The notes under the pieces: model-generated
Databases searched by the model: none
What the model saw: only the letters and a program-made list of their open reading frames with translations
Told to the model about the DNA's origin: nothing
Shown: positions 59,570-64,000 of the stretch, piece after piece
Layout: the number at the start of each line of letters is the position of its first letter
Numbering within the stretch: the stretch's first letter is position 1
Program-made: the position numbers and the translations under genes
From: Chlorocebus sabaeus
Lineage: Eukaryota; Chordata; Mammalia; Primates; Cercopithecidae
Reading direction: 5' to 3'
Assembly: GCF_047675955.1 (NCBI RefSeq)
Contig: NC_132915.1
Span: forward strand, 14,193,766 to 14,257,765
DNA length: 64,000 bases

Positions 59570-60405
59570 AATAATACCATGTTTTTAAGAGCAGTTTTAG
59601 GTATATAGAAAAATTAGGTACATGGGTACACGGAGAGTACAGAGGGTTCCCATCTACCCTCTCTCCTATTACTACCATCTTGCATTGGTGTGATACGTTT
59701 GTTATAATTGATAAACTATTATAAATATATGATTATTAACTAAAGTTCATGGCTTACATGAGGGTTCACTCTTGGCGATGTACATTTCTACGGGCTTTGA
59801 CAAATGCATAAGGTCCTGCATCCACAATTACAGGATTATACAGAATAGTTTCTCTGCCCTAAAAATTCTTTGTGCTCTACCTATTCATCCCTCCCTTCTT
59901 CTCCACTGACCCCTGGAAGCCACTGATCTCTTTACTGTCACCATATTTTTTCTGTAATATATTGCTAGAATCAAAAGCTAGTCTTTTCAGACTGGCTTCT
60001 TTTATTTACCAACATGCATTCAAGGTTCCTCCAGGTCTTCTTGTGGCTCGATAACTCATTTCTTTTTATTGCTGAACAATATTCCATGTCTGAATGTACC
60101 ACAGTTTGTGTAGCTATTCACCTTTTAAAGGACAGCTTCATTGCTTCCAAGTTTTGACAATTATGAATAAAGTTTCTATAAACATTCATGTGTAGGTTTA
60201 AAAACCTTATGTGGACATACATTTTAATTCATCGCTGGATCATATGGTAAGACAATTTTTAGCTTGTAAGAAACTGCCAAACCATTTTACATTCCCACCA
60301 ACAGTGAATGAAGCTCCTGCTGCTCCAGATCCTCACCAGAATTTGGTGGCGTCAGCATGCTGGGTTTTAGACAAAATGGTGCAAAATGGTATCTCATTGT
60401 AGGAT
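59570..60405 (-). mobile_element. Old L1 (L1M-type) 3' part, antisense
   Basis: gagcagttttaggtatatag, ttctacgggctttgacaaat, ttgctgaacaatattccatg and related blocks. Same family and region as 12140-13125. Confidence 0.85.
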
Positions 60406-60605
60406 GATTTTTTTTTTTTTTGTATTGTAGGATAATTTTATAAGTCAACTGAGGTGCTTGAGCATCATAAATGCACTGCACAGGTAGGCAGGAATGGAAA
60501 GTGATGGCATACTAATGCATTTCGTTTCTGGGTCCCGCACGTTTCAGAAAATACTTTTCATCATCATTTTTACTCATTAAGTTAGATGTTTTCAGTCAAG
60601 AGTCA

Positions 60606-60636
60606 GACAGCTGATGAGGCCCCCTCATCAGCTGTC
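60606..60636. repeat. Perfect 14-bp inverted repeat with a 3-base loop
   Basis: gacagctgatgagg (60606-60619), CCC, cctcatcagctgtc (60623-60636). Each arm contains CAGCTG. Confidence 0.9.
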
Positions 60637-61311
60637 CTGTTCATATGGAGCTCTTTTTTCTACAGCCTCTGCTTCACAGCTCCCCCGTTTGAAAGCACTG
60701 GCCCAGTTGGAATTTTCATCTTCTTGTCAGTGTGGTGAGATTGCAGCTGATCTGCCCTCAGGGGGAAAACATCTCACTGTCAGGTGTATCCTAGTGTCAT
60801 TTTGGACGGTACTGCACCCAGAATGTTTGTTTACATAGACACGCCCATGCTGTTTTCTCAGTTGGGTTTGACTGGGTGCCCTGGTCAGTCAGTGTCAGCA
60901 ACAGTTATGATCATCAGCTTCATCAGCTTTTCCTGTTTCAAGAAGATTTTTGCATCTTGGTGACAAAACCCAAAGACCCAATACAAGGATATCGCCACAT
61001 TAGAGGTAACATACTCATTTTGCAATCATGCCTCATCTCGAAAGCCTGAAGAGCTGTTATCATATGGTAGATCTTACGGTAAAGCCTTTCTTTATCTAGT
61101 AGATATTTCTCTCAAGTGTTGCCTTACTCAGTTTTATCTCATTAATATTAATGATAATATTAGTTGGGAAAGAGGCTGGAAGGTCTTGTCTAAGAGTTCT
61201 TTTGAGTGGAAAATACACTGTTTTTTCTTTGATTATATGTTTCTTTTTTTTTTTTTTTAAAGGGGGTGGTGGCTTTGAGGGTAGATATTGAAAGGGTATT
61301 CTAAGCTAGAG

Positions 61312-61590
61312 CTGTTCAGCAGAAATTTTCATGATGATGGAAATATTTTGCCCTGTTCCAGATGATAGTCACCAGTCACACCTGTCTCTTGAACCCTCCT
61401 GGGTTCAAGCGATTCTCCTGTCTCAGCCTCCCAAGTAGCTGGGATTACAGGTGCCTACCACCACACCAGTCACACATGTCTCTTGAATACAGCCAGTGTG
61501 ACTGAGGAAGTATATTTTTCATTTTATTTAGTTTAAATTAATTTCAATAGCCCCAGGTAGCCAGTGGCTGAGAAGTGTAGGGGAGCACGC
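61312..61590. mobile_element. MER-type DNA transposon, second copy, carrying an Alu fragment
   Basis: gagctgttcagcagaaattt, tgtgactgaggaag and ccagtggctgagaagtgt align with the unit at 39342. A 70-bp Alu piece and a duplicated 24-bp segment interrupt it. Confidence 0.65.
61394..61463 (-). mobile_element. 70-bp internal Alu fragment between 24-bp direct repeats
   Basis: cctgggttcaagcgattctc through gtgcctaccacca is Alu in reverse, lacking both Alu ends. The repeats at 61370-61393 and 61464-61487 differ at one base. Confidence 0.9.
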
Positions 61591-61893
61591 GAACTACTTG
61601 TTGACTGTGCACTCTTTCCTTTGGCAGAATGATAGAGATTTTACGGAAGGTGCTAAATTAAACTGGATAAATCTTTGGCCTATTGTCTTCTATCATGGAA
61701 TTTGAAATGGTTCGTTTCTTGATTTGATTTTCTGTGTCAAGTTTGGTCTCTACGTGGGTGTATATTGTCTGGCAGAGCCATTGAAGTAATTCCCTCTGCT
61801 CTGGAAAGACTTCTGAGTTAGAAACCAGGGAAGTCAAGTGATTGACAAGTGTATTAGTCAGGATTGCTTAGATTGTGCTGTGACAACATATTC

Positions 61894-62188
61894 TTTTTTT
61901 TTTGGAGATAGAGTTTTGCTCTATCTTCCAGGCGAGAGTGCAGTGGCACACTCTCAGCTCACTGCTACCTCTGCCTCCTGGGTTCAAGCAATTCTCCTGT
62001 CTTAGCCTCCCAAGTAGCTGGGATTACAGATGGCCACTACCATGCCTGGCTAATTTTTATATTTTTAGTGGAGATGAGGTTTCACCATATTGACCAGGCT
62101 GGTCTCAAACTCCTGACCTCAGGTGATCCACCAGCCTTGGCCTCCCAAAGTGCTAGGATTACAGGCATAAGCTGTTGCTCCCGGCCAA
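61894..62188 (-). mobile_element. Alu, antisense, full length
   Basis: T run, ggagatagagttttgctcta through gctgttgctcccggcc. Flanks caacatattc and caacaaattc suggest a 10-bp duplication. Confidence 0.94.
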
Positions 62189-62922
62189 CAAATTCATCCT
62201 AAAATATCAGCGTCTTAACACCCCAAAGGCTCATCTGATGCAACCAGGCAACTGTGAAGAGCAGTCATCCTCCAGGCAGTCACTCAGCTATCCTGGCTGT
62301 TTCCATCTTGTGTCTTCATCATGGAAGCCACCAAAATCCCTGCAAAAGAGAAACAGAGAGTGGAAGGTTGCACACCAGCTCATAAATGTTTAGATCCAGA
62401 AATGACACAGTCCCTTCTGCTCACACCCCATTGGTTGTACGTGACAGATGGCCCTGCCAACTGCGAGAAGGCTGGGGAATGTGGAGGGGACCATGGGTAT
62501 TTGGTAAGTAGTAAATGTCTTTTCCATACCCAATCCTTAGCACTCAAAAAATTTAAATACATTGGAATAATTTTGAAATTTTAAGCTATTTCCATTCTGC
62601 CACTTAGAAGTAATTTGGGAAGTGTGCAAAATATTTTATTTCTAGGTTTTAGTCTCACTTTGAAATGTAATCAGATACCCTATATCTCGGTAATTTTCAC
62701 TTCCATTTCATTTTGAACATTTGGTGGTACAATGCTAATTTACCTTGAGATCTTTTGGGCACAGGTGCTCATAAATAAAAAAGTTATGGTAATCATTTCA
62801 TTATCTAGATGAACAATTTTTAGTTCACATCTTTTGGGATGTGAACTGAAATACAAATAGAAAGAGTATTGTGCACAATTCTCTTCAGCATGTACTGAAT
62901 TTGAGTATTACTCTGACATTTT

Positions 62923-63231
62923 TATTTATTTATTTATTTATTTACTTTTGAGACAGAGTTTCACTCTTGTTGCCCAGGCTGGAGTGCAATGGTATAATCT
63001 TGGCTCACTGCAACCTCCACCTCCCGGGTTCAAGTGAGTCTCCTGCCTCAGCCGCCCGAGTAGCTGGGATTACAGGTGCCTGCCACCACACCCAGCTAAT
63101 TTTTGTATTTTTAATAGAGATGGGGTTTCACCACGTTGGTCAGGCTGGTCTCGAACTTTTGACCTCAGGTAATGCGCAAGCCTCGGCCTCCCAAAGTGCT
63201 AGGATTACAGGTGTGAGCCACCGCACCTGGC
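62923..63231 (-). mobile_element. Alu, antisense, full length, tail converted to (TTTA)n
   Basis: A TTTA repeat precedes gagacagagtttcactcttg and the element ends gagccaccgcacctgg. ctgacatttt flanks it at 62913-62922 and 63237-63246. Confidence 0.95.
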
Positions 63232-63474
63232 CTACACTGACATTTTATGAGCACACTCATTTGTTTTGTTTATTTTTAGTTTTGTAAAACCCTTGTACTA
63301 CAGACCCTGGGGAAACAACAGTGTTCATTCATAATGACCAGATTTAAAGTGGCAAACGTGGAGAAACCACCTATGTTTTCCTAAATCTCCTCTCTCCTCA
63401 GCTATCATTTTTAAAATCTGCTTTCAAGGGGAACTTACAAGGATGTACTTTCTGTCATTATATCCCACGTTTCT

Positions 63475-63600
63475 TTAGTCCCAGAAATCACCAGGGAATT
63501 TGTCAGAAGTGCAGATTTCTTGTTGCCAGTGAATCTGAGATAGGGTCTAAGAATGTGTATTTTAACAAATGTTCCTTGATGATTTTTAAAAACATCGGCG
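63475..63600. mobile_element. MER5-like DNA transposon remnant
   Basis: ccagggaatttgtcagaagt, gcagatttctt, gaatctgagatagggtc and atgtgtattttaacaaatg fit a MER5-type unit. Confidence 0.5.
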
Positions 63601-64000
63601 TAGTTTGGGGACTTCATCTTATTTTAAGGTAATCAAGTTGGTTGAGTGGTGGGGAGTAGGACTCTTGTCACATAAGTAGGTTAATGATGAAACACCAGCT
63701 AGTATCCTTGATGAAGAACAGTTGATGAATGAGGTTGTATTTCATCAGCTTCCCAAACTTTAGTTTTTACTCTGCCATTTTCACAATTTTTGCAACAGTC
63801 TCATACTATTTATACAGTTATTTATTTAGTATTTTTTCATTCACATAAATCAACTTATTTGAATTTGAAATATCATGTGAAATCATGACTTTACCATCAA
63901 AAAAGTCTGTGTGTCACTTATAATAATTTAAATACTTCTTGTGGAGCAGGCACCAGATTTGAGGCACATGGTGTAAAATAATTCATTATGCTAGTGTAAG

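Larger units (their letters stand above)
21890..64000 (+). other. FRMD3: FRMD3 intron 1 (continues past the window)
   Basis: No second FERM-domain exon was recognised on the plus strand down to 64000. Stretches with nothing identifiable include 22560-24248 (apart from a T31 run), 24976-25970, 31763-32520, 34061-36700, 46394-47640, 50650-51090, 53765-55065, 57760-58640 and 60410-61305. Open frames there are short and lack codon-like or family features. The intron is at least 42 kb, in keeping with the large size of this gene. Confidence 0.75.

Noticed and set aside
60606..60636. Hairpin as a microRNA precursor
   Set aside because: The stem is only 14 bp. Precursors need about 30 bp of pairing, and the flanks do not extend it.

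Overview
This is a stretch of primate nuclear genome, almost certainly human or another ape. The signs are primate L1 (L1P) elements, many Alu copies, MIR and L2 remnants, a CpG-island promoter and one spliced exon. No prokaryotic, viral or organellar gene organisation is present. Essentially all long open frames outside one exon belong to decayed LINE-1 elements, simple repeats or GC-rich DNA.

The only cellular gene I can support is FRMD3 (FERM domain containing 3, protein 4.1O). Its first coding exon is at 21743-21889 (+), inside a CpG island of about 21100-22520. The exon gives 49 codons and ends exactly at a GT donor (phase 0), so 21890-64000 is read as FRMD3 intron 1. No second exon was recognised before the window ends. 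The region upstream of the gene (1-21060) is dominated by LINE-1.

Layout: 1-4442, 3' two thirds of an L1P element (+), running off the left edge. 4878-12099, a full-length older L1 (+) with a 14-bp target-site duplication and a tandemly repeated 5'UTR. 12140-18235, a stack of antisense L1 fragments carrying two Alus, an AT-rich palindrome and a 34-nt U2 snRNA fragment with perfect 18-bp target-site duplications. 18236-21060, mostly single-copy upstream flank. 21090-22520, CpG island and exon 1. 22520-64000, intron 1 with MIR, L2, DNA-transposon remnants, eight Alus (seven antisense to the gene), several old antisense L1 pieces, a (CATC)n satellite-like tract (36776-37194), and a near full-length antisense L1 (39893-46374) with 19-bp target-site duplications.

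I do not see a new multi-gene system. The unusual content is in insertion structures that can be read to the base: the U2 fragment (13196-13229), a 31-bp L1 5'-end fragment between 15-bp repeats (25995-26055), a three-level nested insertion (29279-31235), a GC-rich 152-bp insert of unknown source with 15-bp repeats (37538-37719), and a 70-bp internal Alu piece between 24-bp repeats (61370-61487). The most functional hypothesis is that the antisense L1 in intron 1 points its antisense promoter and an ORF0-like frame toward the rest of FRMD3. Repeat subfamily names are given only as far as recognition allows, and boundaries without direct repeats are good to roughly 10-30 bp.
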